Source: Chloroherpetonaceae bacterium
GTDB lineage: Bacteria > Bacteroidota > Chlorobiia > Chlorobiales > Thermochlorobacteraceae
Length of the DNA: 64,000 nucleotides
Reading direction: 5' to 3'
NCBI GenBank assembly: GCA_025055975.1
Contig: JANWWM010000060.1
Location: forward strand, 1 to 64,000
Shown here: positions 9,382 to 17,310 of the stretch, one piece after another
Layout of the letters: every line of letters begins with the position of its first letter
Position numbering within the stretch: position 1 is the stretch's first letter
Notes under the pieces: generated by a model
The model's input: the letters and a program-made list of their open reading frames with translations, nothing else
Database searches by the model: none
What the model was told of the DNA's origin: nothing
Translations under genes and position numbers: made by a program

Positions 9382-10268
9382 ACGTCATCGAGGTTCTGGA
9401 ACTCTCCAAGCATTACGGCGCGAAAAAAGCCGTCGACGACATCTCGTTTGCCGTCGAGCAAGGGCAAGTCTTTGGCTTCTTGGGTCCAAACGGAAGCGGC
9501 AAAACCACGACGATTGGGCTGCTGCTCGGCGTTATCAACAAAACCAAAGGCGTCATCAAACTTTTCGAGTCCGACGATTTGGATTCGGCGCGGCTTCGCA
9601 TCGGCGCGACGCTCGAAACGCCGAACTTCTACCCGTATTTGAGCGGCTTTGAGAATTTGAAAATCGTCGCCAAAATCAAGGGCGCGAGCGAAAAGCAAAT
9701 TCATAACGCGCTCGAACTCGTCGGGCTTTCGGCGCGAGCCAAAAGCCCGTTTCGAACCTACTCGCTCGGAATGAAACAGCGATTGGCGCTCGCCGCCGCC
9801 ACGCTGTCCAACCCCGACCTCGTGATTTTGGACGAGCCGACCAACGGCTTAGACCCCGACGGCATACGCGACGTGCGCCAAATCATCAAGCGCCTCGCCG
9901 ACGAGGGCAAAACGATTTTCCTTTCCAGCCACTTGCTTAGCGAGGTCGAGCAAGTTTGCACGCACGTCGCCGTCATCAAAAACGGGAAGTTGCTCAAAAG
10001 CGGGCGCGTGAAAGATCTCGTGAGCCGAAATCCGTTTGCGCTCGTGAGGGCGGAGGACAACGAGAAATTGCGAGCGACGCTCGAAACCTATCCCGAAACG
10101 CTCTCCGTTTCCAGCGAGGGCGATTGCGTTTTGGCGGAACTCAAAAGCGAGAACCTTTCGGCGCTCAATCAGTTCCTTGCCGAGCGCGGCGTTTTCGTTT
10201 CGCATCTCGCCTTGCGCAAGAAATCGCTCGAAGAAGCCTTCGTCGAGATTACGCAATCGCTCAACTGA
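9378..10268 (+). CDS. ABC transporter ATP-binding protein
   Basis: A 296-residue ABC ATPase of the ABC-2 (CcmA/NatA) type. Walker A is GPNGSGKTT at residues 36-44, the signature is YSLGMKQRLALA, Walker B is LVILDEPTNGLDP, and the H-loop is SSHLLSEVEQ. The C-terminal ~80 residues form the extra domain common in drug, lipid or copper exporters of this class. No permease gene is adjacent. The nearest ABC-2 permease is at 14073-14876 on the other strand, after unrelated genes, so pairing is unproven. It is coupled to the cyclophilin gene by a 4-base overlap and abuts the convergent cysteine-cluster gene with no spacer. Confidence 0.88.
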   Translation: MNVIEVLELSKHYGAKKAVDDISFAVEQGQVFGFLGPNGSGKTTTIGLLLGVINKTKGVIKLFESDDLDSARLRIGATLETPNFYPYLSGFENLKIVAKIKGASEKQIHNALELVGLSARAKSPFRTYSLGMKQRLALAAATLSNPDLVILDEPTNGLDPDGIRDVRQIIKRLADEGKTIFLSSHLLSEVEQVCTHVAVIKNGKLLKSGRVKDLVSRNPFALVRAEDNEKLRATLETYPETLSVSSEGDCVLAELKSENLSALNQFLAERGVFVSHLALRKKSLEEAFVEITQSLN

Positions 10269-10727
10269 CTATTGAGCGGATTTCGCCCTCTCTGCCGCCT
10301 TTTCCTCTTCGATGCTTTTGAGCGTGGCGGAAAGAAGCTCGTGATAAATGCAGTTGGGATCTTCCTCGAACATGTTGTCAATCATCACGGGCAATTGGCT
10401 TTCGGCGAGCGGGTGCATAAAAGGGTAATCGGCGCAAAAGTGCGGGCGCACGGGATAAATGCGGCACTTGTAATCCGCTCCCAAAAAGACGCATGGACCG
10501 TCGGGCGTCGCCAAAGCCGTTCCAACGCATTTGCCCGACGGGAAGTAATCGGAATCTTCGTCGTATTCGGCGAAAAGCGTTTTGCCGTGAAGGTCGCTGA
10601 ATTCGGGGCGCGAATTCACATACTCTTCAATCATCTTGGCTTGCTCGACATCGACCCAAACGCCGTTCTTGCAACAATTCGCTTTGCACGCGTGCAAGTT
10701 CGTAACGCAACTGCGATAAGGTTTCAT
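10269..10727 (-). CDS. DUF3109/YkgJ-like cysteine-cluster protein
   Basis: A 152-residue cytoplasmic protein with the cysteine pattern of the DUF3109/YkgJ families. HACKANCC lies near residue 14, CVFLGADYKCRIY in the middle, and RPHFCADYP shortly after. These cysteines probably bind a metal or iron-sulfur cluster; no reaction is known. The ATG at 10727 is preferred because the CVTNLHACK segment follows directly. Upstream in-frame codons to 10781 add sequence overlapping the divergent gene's leader. It is convergent with the ABC ATPase gene and divergent from the PorV-like gene. Confidence 0.75.
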   Translation of the reverse strand: MKPYRSCVTNLHACKANCCKNGVWVDVEQAKMIEEYVNSRPEFSDLHGKTLFAEYDEDSDYFPSGKCVGTALATPDGPCVFLGADYKCRIYPVRPHFCADYPFMHPLAESQLPVMIDNMFEEDPNCIYHELLSATLKSIEEEKAAERAKSAQ

Positions 10728-10917
10728 TGAGTTGTTCCGTGGATTGAGATTGCGCGAAAAAATCGCGCCAAAGTTACGCAAGCGCGGCGATTCCCTAAGC
10801 GAATCGCGCCTCTCGTCGCAAACGCGCGAAGGGCGCGACGGGGCGATTTTCGGCGTTGCTTTTCTCGGTTCTCTCTGCGATATTAGCCGCCTCTTTAATC
10901 AACCTGACTGGAAACAA

Positions 10918-12123
10918 ATGCGAACTTTCTCTCCGAAGGCGCTGGGGCGCGTCGCGCTCTGCGTTGCGATTTTTGGAACGATGACTTCGAGCGCGAACGC
11001 TCAACGACAACCGCGCACCATCACGACCGCCGTTCCGTTCTTGCTCATCAGTCCCGACTCGCGCGCGGGCGGAATGGGCGAAGCGAACGTGGCGATTGCC
11101 GACAACGCTTCCGCGATGTTTTGGAACCCCGCGGGGCTTGGCTTCCAAAAAGGACTCGATGTCAATTTCACGCATGCCAATTGGTTGCCCGCCTTCAACG
11201 CCGATTTGTTCTACGACAATCTTACCATCAAGCGACACTTCGCAGGTTTCGGCACGTTTGGCTTGGGCATCACCTACTTGAACTTGGGCGAAACCGAAGT
11301 GCGCACCGCGCAGAACGTCGCGGCGGGGACCATTAAAAGCTACGAGTTTGCGGTTACGGGTTCTTACGGCGCGCGAATCGCGCAAAGTTTGGCGGTCGGA
11401 ACGTCGGTGCGCTTCATTCGCAGCGCGCTTACCAACGTCGGCGCGGGAAGCGAGCAAGGCGCGGGCATCGGCACGTCCATCTCGTTTGACCTCGCGCTGC
11501 TCTGGAAACCTCAGTTCGGCGGATACTTCGCGGATCGATGGAGTTTCGGCTTGAACATTTCCAACATCGGTCCGAAAATGACCTACATCGACGAAGCCCA
11601 AGCCGACCCTCTGCCGACGAATTTCAAAATCGGGTTCGCTTACAGGGTTCTCAGCGACAAATACAATTCGCTGACGCTGGCGGCGGATTTCAACAAGTTG
11701 CTCGTCAATCGCTCCGCGTTTTTGGACGGACGCAAACTCTCGCCCGATGAAGTCAATCGCTTGGATTCGGCAAGTCAGCGTCGCGTAACGTATCGCGCCG
11801 ACAACGTGTTCTCGGCGATGATTTCGTCGTGGGGCGCGAGCGGCGGCGGATTTCGCTCCTTCACGGTCGGCGTCGGCGCGGAGTATTGGTATGGCTCGCC
11901 GCAACTTTTGGCGCTTCGAGCGGGCTACTTCTACGAAGACCCCGAATTTGGCGGACGACGATACCTCACCTTCGGCGCGGGCGTGCGCTACGCCGCTTTC
12001 GGAGTCGATTTCAGTTATCTGCAATCCGTCGAGCAACAGCACCCTCTCGATGGCACGGTGAGGCTCTCGCTCGTGCTCAACTTCCCAAACATCGGGCTGA
12101 AACAGACGAAGCCCGTCAAGTGA
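10918..12123 (+). CDS. porV: PorV-like outer-membrane beta-barrel protein
   Basis: A 401-residue protein with a signal peptide (residues 1-31, ending SANAQ) and a 14-strand-type barrel of the PorV/LptO family. The family hallmark is the N-terminal LLISPDSRAGGMGEANVAI...MFWNPAGL segment, then alternating aromatic strands to the end. PorV shuttles type IX cargo to the cell-surface attachment machinery. This fits the type IX sorting tail on the protein at 3426-7451. The ATG at 10918 opens the signal peptide; the longer frame from 10732 lacks one. A strong terminator follows at 12148. Confidence 0.83.
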   Translation: MRTFSPKALGRVALCVAIFGTMTSSANAQRQPRTITTAVPFLLISPDSRAGGMGEANVAIADNASAMFWNPAGLGFQKGLDVNFTHANWLPAFNADLFYDNLTIKRHFAGFGTFGLGITYLNLGETEVRTAQNVAAGTIKSYEFAVTGSYGARIAQSLAVGTSVRFIRSALTNVGAGSEQGAGIGTSISFDLALLWKPQFGGYFADRWSFGLNISNIGPKMTYIDEAQADPLPTNFKIGFAYRVLSDKYNSLTLAADFNKLLVNRSAFLDGRKLSPDEVNRLDSASQRRVTYRADNVFSAMISSWGASGGGFRSFTVGVGAEYWYGSPQLLALRAGYFYEDPEFGGRRYLTFGAGVRYAAFGVDFSYLQSVEQQHPLDGTVRLSLVLNFPNIGLKQTKPVK

Positions 12124-12147
12124 GCTGGAGCGTCGCGTCGCGTTTTC

Positions 12148-12177
12148 AGGGCTTGAAGAAAGATTCAAGCCCTTTTT
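12148..12177 (+). terminator. Rho-independent terminator after porV
   Basis: AGGGCTTGAA (12148-12157), a 6-base loop and TTCAAGCCCT (12164-12173) form a perfect 10-bp stem followed by TTTTC. It lies between the convergent porV-like and hemF genes and ends the plus-strand transcript. Confidence 0.85.
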
Positions 12178-12186
12178 CGTTTGCGC

Positions 12187-13089
12187 TCAAATGGCGGTTT
12201 CGTTCAGCCAATCGCGCGGTCGAAGGCATTTGTAAAGCTCGGCTTCGCGCGAATTGGGTTCGGGGGCGTAGTTGTATTCCCAGCCCGCCTCTTTGGGAAG
12301 CGACATCAAAATCGACTCCGTTCTGCCGCGAGTTTCCAAGCCGAAAAGAGTGCCCCGGTCGTAAATCAAATTGAACTCCACGTATCTGCCGCGTCGCAAG
12401 CGATGGAAGCGTTTTTCTTTTTCGCCGAAAGGTTCGCGTTTGCGCTTCTCGACGATGGGCAAATAGGCTTCGGTGAAAGCGTCGCCGCATGACTTGACGA
12501 ACTCGAAGGTTTTGGCGAGGTCGTCGGAAAGATAATCGAAGAAAATTCCGCCCACGCCGCGCGTTTCGTTGCGATGCGGCAAGAAGAAATACTCGTCGCA
12601 CCACGCCTTGAATTTGGGGTAGTAGTCGGGGCGATGCTTGTCGCAAGCGGCTTTGTGAACGCGATGAAAATGCTGGATGTCTTCCAAGAACGGATAGTAG
12701 GGCGTAAGGTCGGCGCCGCCGCCGAACCAAGCGTTGATGACGCGCCCTTCGGAATCGTATTGCTCGAAGTAGCGATAGTTGCAATGAACGGTCGGAATCA
12801 TCGGCGAATAGGGGTGAATGACGACGGACACGCCCGTTGCGAAATACGGCGTGGCGCGCACGTTCATTCGCGCCGCCATTTTTTCGGGCAGAATGCCTGA
12901 AACGGCGGAAAAGTTCACGCCCGCTTTCTCGAACGTCGCGCCGTCTTGCAGGACGCGCGTTCTGCCGCCGCCTCCCGAATGATGTTGCCAGTTCTCCTCC
13001 GCGAACTTGGCTTTGCCGTCGGCTTTCTCAATCGACGAGGAGATGTGGTCTTGCAAAGATTCAAGGTAGGATTGAACTGCGGATTTCAT
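12187..13089 (-). CDS. hemF: Oxygen-dependent coproporphyrinogen III oxidase
   Basis: HemF oxidatively decarboxylates coproporphyrinogen III to protoporphyrinogen IX with molecular oxygen, in the cytoplasm. The 300-residue protein contains family motifs GGGGRTRVL, FEKAGVNFS, HPYSPMIPTVHCNYRYFE, WFGGGADLTPYYP, FFLPHRNETRGVGGIFFD and EFNLIYDRGTLFGL. Length is normal. The ATG at 13089 was chosen over an adjacent TTG. The enzyme needs O2, so the host makes haem aerobically. It is followed upstream by the SirB1-like gene, 19 bases away on the same strand. Confidence 0.95.
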   Translation of the reverse strand: MKSAVQSYLESLQDHISSSIEKADGKAKFAEENWQHHSGGGGRTRVLQDGATFEKAGVNFSAVSGILPEKMAARMNVRATPYFATGVSVVIHPYSPMIPTVHCNYRYFEQYDSEGRVINAWFGGGADLTPYYPFLEDIQHFHRVHKAACDKHRPDYYPKFKAWCDEYFFLPHRNETRGVGGIFFDYLSDDLAKTFEFVKSCGDAFTEAYLPIVEKRKREPFGEKEKRFHRLRRGRYVEFNLIYDRGTLFGLETRGRTESILMSLPKEAGWEYNYAPEPNSREAELYKCLRPRDWLNETAI

Positions 13090-13108
13090 CAAGGGAGCGT
13101 TATGAAGT

Positions 13109-14053
13109 TCAAAAGTTTAGGTCGTCTTCTAAATCGTCGAAATCGTCGTCTTCGGGGTCTTCGTAAGGGGCGGAGCGCTTTTCGCCGCGCGCGTCGTAGA
13201 TGATGTCGAGGTATCGCTCGATGAGCGCGCGCTTGTCGTTCTGAGCCAATTCCGCGTAACAATTGCGCAGGTTGTTGAACATTCGCTCGACGATGTCTAT
13301 CGCGTTGGCTTTGACGAGATACTGCTCCGCGTGACCGTAGCCCTGATTCATCAAGAAGCGAATGCAATCTTGCTTGTCCAAAATGCGCCCTTGATTGAAC
13401 GGATCGATGAAAAGCTCGAAGTTTTGTCGCTCGTATTTGAGCATAAAATGAGCGGGCATGTTGACCCCATAGACGGGGAGACCAAGCCGTTCCGCCAAGA
13501 TGAGAACGATTGCGCCGAGCGAGATGGGAATGCCAAGCTTGCGATCGATGACGCGATTGATGTAACTGTTGTCGGGGTCGTAGTAATTGCTGGAATTGCC
13601 TCGGTAGGATTCGCGTTCAAAGACGACGTTGCTGAGCATAAAGACGCGGTCGATTTCCGCCGTCGTTTGAGAGGAAGCGTATTCGAGCCTGATGACGCTC
13701 TCGATGCGATTGAGCTCCTGCTTGTATTTCTGAACGTCCAAAGAAGGATAACCGATTTGCCCGATGAGAAAGCAGAAGTCTTCGAGCTTGGCGTTGTCGA
13801 GCAAGGCGCGTCGGAACTTGGGTTCGAGCTTTTGGAACTGAATGTCGTCGATAAACTTGGCGATGCGCGCGGCGGCTCTGCCCGAAACGCTCTCGCGCTT
13901 TTCGACCATGAGGCGCATCACTTCGGCGGCTTCGGGGTTGTCGGACGAGACGACCTCGCGGAGTTTCTGACTGACGCTTTGGAAGACGGCGTTGTCGTCG
14001 TCGTCCAAGAGCGAAATCATCGCGGAAAGTTGCGGATTGAGCTTGGATTTCAT
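13109..14053 (-). CDS. SirB1-family transglutaminase-like protein
   Basis: A 314-residue protein. About residues 120-270 match the transglutaminase-like SirB1 domain: NSYINRVIDRKLGIPISLGAI, LAERLGLPVYGVNMPAHFML, FIDPFNQGRIL. The N-terminal ~100 residues are helical and HEAT-like. The C-terminal tail is strongly acidic (DPEDDDFDDLEDD). The usual transglutaminase Cys is not in the GIPISLG segment, so enzymatic activity is doubtful, as in most SirB1 relatives. Function is unknown. The frame is open to 14128, but the ATG at 14053 gives the normal family N terminus. It lies between an ABC-2 permease and hemF on the same strand. Confidence 0.8.
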   Translation of the reverse strand: MKSKLNPQLSAMISLLDDDDNAVFQSVSQKLREVVSSDNPEAAEVMRLMVEKRESVSGRAAARIAKFIDDIQFQKLEPKFRRALLDNAKLEDFCFLIGQIGYPSLDVQKYKQELNRIESVIRLEYASSQTTAEIDRVFMLSNVVFERESYRGNSSNYYDPDNSYINRVIDRKLGIPISLGAIVLILAERLGLPVYGVNMPAHFMLKYERQNFELFIDPFNQGRILDKQDCIRFLMNQGYGHAEQYLVKANAIDIVERMFNNLRNCYAELAQNDKRALIERYLDIIYDARGEKRSAPYEDPEDDDFDDLEDDLNF

Positions 14054-14072
14054 AGTCGTCTGCAACGAGAAA

Positions 14073-14876
14073 TTAACTTGACGCGCTTTCGTATCGGCGC
14101 AATCCGTAATAAAAAAAATTTCTCGCAAGAAATAACGCCACGACCGCCGTGGCGATTCCCAAAACGAAGTAGCCCAAATCGAAGCCCCGAATGATCATCG
14201 AAGCGGGAAGCGCGCCGATGGCAATCATCGGCAGAAAGTAGAGCAAAACGTAACGAATCAATCCCTTGTAGATGGCTTCGGGCTTCGTCGCCAATTGGTA
14301 AAGATGATGAAAGCCCCACTGCGTGCTCGTCGAGGCGTTGACGAAAATGAAGCCGAGCGTGGCAAAAAACATCTGAATCGAATACATCGTCAGCAAGCCG
14401 CAAACGAGCAGGACGAGATACGCGGCGACATCGAGCGCCGTGGCGTTTGGCGAAAGACGAATCCAAGCGTAGCAGAGCAAGCCGAGCGCAAAGAAAAAGT
14501 CGAGAAGCGAACCGAAAGAAACGTCGCGCGCCGAAGCGTAGAACATCGGCGAGACAGGCTTTGCCAAAAGCAAGTCGAAATCGCCTTTGCGAATCAGGTC
14601 GTTCATCGCCCAAAGGCTCGAAGAAAAAAGAGTCATATCCAAAGCGTCGATGACGAAAATCGTGCTCATGAAGAAAAAAACTTCGTAGCGTTTGTAGCCC
14701 GCGATGTTGTCGGCGTTCAAGTAAATCACCTCAAAGAAGCCGATGTTGACGGCATACCAAACCACGTCCATTGCGAACACCAAAAAGAAATTAAGACGGT
14801 ATTGCGTCTCTTGCGCGAGGCTGTGGCGAAAGAACGCCATCCAGAGACGAAGGCAACGACGCGCGAGCCGAAGCAT
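14073..14876 (-). CDS. ABC-2 type transporter permease
   Basis: A 267-residue membrane protein with about six hydrophobic segments. It resembles the COG3694/DUF990 permease group: an amphipathic N terminus (MAFFRHSLAQETQYRLNFFL) and the KGDFDLLLAKPVSPMFY motif between helices two and three. These permeases usually come in pairs with an ATPase. Neither a second permease nor an ATPase gene is adjacent; the ATPase at 9378-10268 is the nearest candidate. The substrate cannot be inferred. Confidence 0.82.
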   Translation of the reverse strand: MLRLARRCLRLWMAFFRHSLAQETQYRLNFFLVFAMDVVWYAVNIGFFEVIYLNADNIAGYKRYEVFFFMSTIFVIDALDMTLFSSSLWAMNDLIRKGDFDLLLAKPVSPMFYASARDVSFGSLLDFFFALGLLCYAWIRLSPNATALDVAAYLVLLVCGLLTMYSIQMFFATLGFIFVNASTSTQWGFHHLYQLATKPEAIYKGLIRYVLLYFLPMIAIGALPASMIIRGFDLGYFVLGIATAVVALFLARNFFYYGLRRYESASS

Positions 14877-14939
14877 TTTGAAGATTTAAGCGAGCGTTGA
14901 TCCGAGCGCAAACGTTATTTTGCCGTGCCAAATCATAAA

Positions 14940-14954
14940 TTCCGTTATTGCAAT
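14940..14954 (+). repeat. Dispersed 15-mer repeat, copy 2
   Basis: TTCCGTTATTGCAAT, a perfect match to TTCYGTTATTGCAAT. Its last two bases are the first two of the ATG start of the following lipoprotein gene (GCAATGAAAAAAC). It occupies the position where a ribosome-binding site would be expected. Confidence 0.85.
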
Positions 14955-15798
14955 GAAAAAACTTTTCGCCATCGCGCTCGTCGGGCTGTTTCTCAACGCC
15001 TGCTCAAACAAAGAAGCCGAAGAAAAAATCAAGCGGCTCGAGCAAGAAAAAGCCGAACTCCTCGCGCAGAGCGCGGAGAAGGAAAAGTTCATCGCCGAAG
15101 CGTTGGAATCGTTAAGCGAAATTCAAGCCAGCGTCAACGCGATTGGCGACAATCAAAGTCGCATCACGATCGCCGCAAGCGACCTTGAAAAGCAGGGAAG
15201 CGCGAGCGTCAAAGAAAGAAAAAATCAAATTCTCTCCGACTTGGGCGCGATCGACCAAAAACTCGCCGACAACAAAAAAGCCATCGCCTCGCTGTCCAAA
15301 AAAGTCAAAGACTATCAGGGCAAAGTCGCGGGCTTGGAAAAACTCGTCGCCAATCTGCAACAAACGCTTGAAATCAAAGAGCGCGAAATCGTCGCGTTGA
15401 AACAAGAAATCGCCAAACTCAACATCGAAGTCGCCTCGCTTCAAACGACCGTCGAAGAAAAAGACAAGGCGTTGAAGACCGCTTACTACATCGTCGGCAC
15501 GGATGAAGAACTCGACCGACTGGGCATCTACAAAAACAAAGGCGGATTCATCGGCATTGGCAGGACGGCGGTTCTTTCCGACGATCTCGACCTGTCCAAA
15601 TTCAAGAAAATCGATATCGAAGCGACGAAAGACATTCAAATTCAGCGCAAAGACGAGGGAACGGAAATCAAGGTGCTCTCCTCGCACCCGAAAGAGAGCT
15701 ACGAAGTGTTAGCCGTCGGAAAAAGCGCGACGCTTCGCATCAAAGACCCGCGAAAGTTTTGGGAAAAATCAAAGGCTCTCGTCGTGATGCTGGATTGA
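14953..15798 (+). CDS. Coiled-coil lipoprotein
   Basis: A 281-residue lipoprotein. The signal MKKLFAIALVGLFLNAC ends in a good lipobox with Cys17. Residues 20-190 are almost entirely charged heptad-like helix (KIKRLEQEKAELLAQSAEKEK), predicting a long coiled coil. Residues ~195-281 form a small beta-rich domain (YYIVGTDEELDRLGIYKNKGGFIGIGRTAVL). That arrangement recurs in hypothetical proteins of Bacteroidota relatives. No enzymatic motif is visible. The start codon overlaps a copy of the 15-mer repeat and no Shine-Dalgarno sequence is seen, so initiation is unusual. The DUF2887-like remnant starts 4 bases downstream. Confidence 0.8.
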   Translation: MKKLFAIALVGLFLNACSNKEAEEKIKRLEQEKAELLAQSAEKEKFIAEALESLSEIQASVNAIGDNQSRITIAASDLEKQGSASVKERKNQILSDLGAIDQKLADNKKAIASLSKKVKDYQGKVAGLEKLVANLQQTLEIKEREIVALKQEIAKLNIEVASLQTTVEEKDKALKTAYYIVGTDEELDRLGIYKNKGGFIGIGRTAVLSDDLDLSKFKKIDIEATKDIQIQRKDEGTEIKVLSSHPKESYEVLAVGKSATLRIKDPRKFWEKSKALVVMLD

Positions 15799-15802
15799 GC
15801 CG

Positions 15803-16012
15803 ATGAAAACCGACAAGCTCGTTTATCTGATTTTCAAACGCTTGCCGCAAGGCTTCTTCTCGCTCATCGGCAAGGGTAGAGCCGAGGGAATCGAGAAGGG
15901 AAGAATTGAAGGCAAGTTGGAAACCGTGCCGCTCTTGCGCGACCTTGGCTTGACCGACGAAGCGATCGCGCAAAAATTGAACTTGCCGATAGAACTCGTT
16001 AGGAAAGCGTAA
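15803..16012 (+). pseudogene. Internally deleted DUF2887/Rpn-type nuclease remnant
   Basis: A 69-residue open frame. Its start (MKTDKLVYLIFKRLPQGFF) matches the beginning of DUF2887 PD-(D/E)XK proteins. Its end (GRAEGIEKGRIEGKLE, then LLRDLGLTDEAIAQKLNL) matches the C-terminal tail of DUF2887/Rpn proteins. The ~200-residue nuclease core that normally separates them is missing, yet the frame is kept. It looks like an in-frame deletion of a transposase-related nuclease gene. Whether the short product is made is unknown. The next gene is convergent, 14 bases away. Confidence 0.65.
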
Positions 16013-16026
16013 GAAACCTGAGTCCG

Positions 16027-17310
16027 CTATTCTCGCAGGACGCTTTTGGATTTTGGGAAAAGAAGCGACCGCCAATTTTTTAGAAGCGCCAAAATCCGAG
16101 CGTAATCGTCTTCGTTTTTCAGCCTCGTTATCCAACGGCGGACAAAGACCGCGATGAACGCGGCGAAAAGCGAAACGACGAATGTTACGCCCGTCATCAA
16201 ACCGCGTTTCGGACTTGCGCGATAAAAAGGAACGGACGCGGAATCAAGCACGACGACCGTCGGCGTGTCCCGATATCCCTGCACGCGCTCCTTGAAGTAG
16301 AGTTGTTTCAACAGCCCGTAGACCTCCTCGTGAATTTTGACCTCGCGGTAGTAGTTGGCGTATTCGCGCGAGACGGCGGGCATTTCCTCAAAGCGAAGCG
16401 ACAGCTTGTCGCTCGAATTGCCTTGCAGGGCTTCCTCATACTTCTTGCGATACTCGTTTAACCGCATGCGGCTTTCGACGACGAGCATGTCGTTGGGTTG
16501 CCTATCGCGCAAAAGCAAGTCGAGTTGCAGCTCTTCGGCGAGCATCTGCGCTTTGAGACGCGAAAGCGTTTCCATCTGAAATTTCATCTGCTCCGAGAGC
16601 GCGATGGCTTTGTTGGATTTTTGGAAACGCTCGAAGTTCGCGTAAGCCGAGTCCAATTCGCGCTTGGCGATGGCGACCTGCTCGGCGAAGTATTCCGCGT
16701 TGTAGAGCGATTTCAAGTTCGCCAATCGGCGATTGGTGCGATCCAAAACCGCGACGTAGCCGTTGGCGATTCGCGCGGCGCGCCTTCGAGCGCTATCGTC
16801 ATCGACGCTCGAAAACGAGAACGCGGGCGTTGAGATTTTGACCTCAATGGTGATATAGCCCGCTTTGTTCGTGAGAATCTTGGTCAAATCGGCGAGTTCT
16901 TTTCGGAGAATCTCGCGTTTTTCGGAAGGGCTCTTTTCTTCGCGCTCGCGCTTGCTCAAAAGAACGTTCTCCAAATCTTCCTGCGCGACGAGAGAATCGG
17001 CGATGGCGGCGCTTTTGAGCATTTCGGCGAGAACGTCGGTCGCGTTGGCTTGCTGAGCGAGCGCGCTCAACCCCAGCGCGCCCGCCGCTTGCGACAAAGG
17101 ATTTTGCTTGTTGGGATCTTCGGGCGGCATCAAGACGACTTTGCCCACATAGGTTCGCGGAACGAGAAAGAGCGCGACGATTCCAATCGTCAGGGCGATG
17201 GCGACGAAGCGAACGATGAACCCAAAGTTTTCAAGCAAAATCTCCACATAATGCCGAATAAGCGTGGGCTTTTCAAGCGAGGGCGGCGTGGCGATTGGCG
17301 CGTCGTTCAT
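16027..17310 (-). CDS. Wzz/chain-length-determinant-like polysaccharide protein
   Basis: A 427-residue polysaccharide co-polymerase. A Wzz domain with a transmembrane helix at about 35-55 is followed by the conserved YVGKVVLMPPEDPN region. A long periplasmic helical part (NAEYFAEQVAIAKRELDSAY) follows. A second helix near 380-405 follows the PxxP-like motif SVPFYRASPKRG. There is no cytoplasmic tyrosine-kinase domain, so this is the stand-alone type. The ATG at 17310 overlaps the stop of the upstream Wza-like gene by 4 bases, giving a coupled export pair. It probably sets chain length or gates export of a surface polysaccharide. Confidence 0.87.
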   Translation of the reverse strand: MNDAPIATPPSLEKPTLIRHYVEILLENFGFIVRFVAIALTIGIVALFLVPRTYVGKVVLMPPEDPNKQNPLSQAAGALGLSALAQQANATDVLAEMLKSAAIADSLVAQEDLENVLLSKREREEKSPSEKREILRKELADLTKILTNKAGYITIEVKISTPAFSFSSVDDDSARRRAARIANGYVAVLDRTNRRLANLKSLYNAEYFAEQVAIAKRELDSAYANFERFQKSNKAIALSEQMKFQMETLSRLKAQMLAEELQLDLLLRDRQPNDMLVVESRMRLNEYRKKYEEALQGNSSDKLSLRFEEMPAVSREYANYYREVKIHEEVYGLLKQLYFKERVQGYRDTPTVVVLDSASVPFYRASPKRGLMTGVTFVVSLFAAFIAVFVRRWITRLKNEDDYARILALLKNWRSLLFPKSKSVLRE

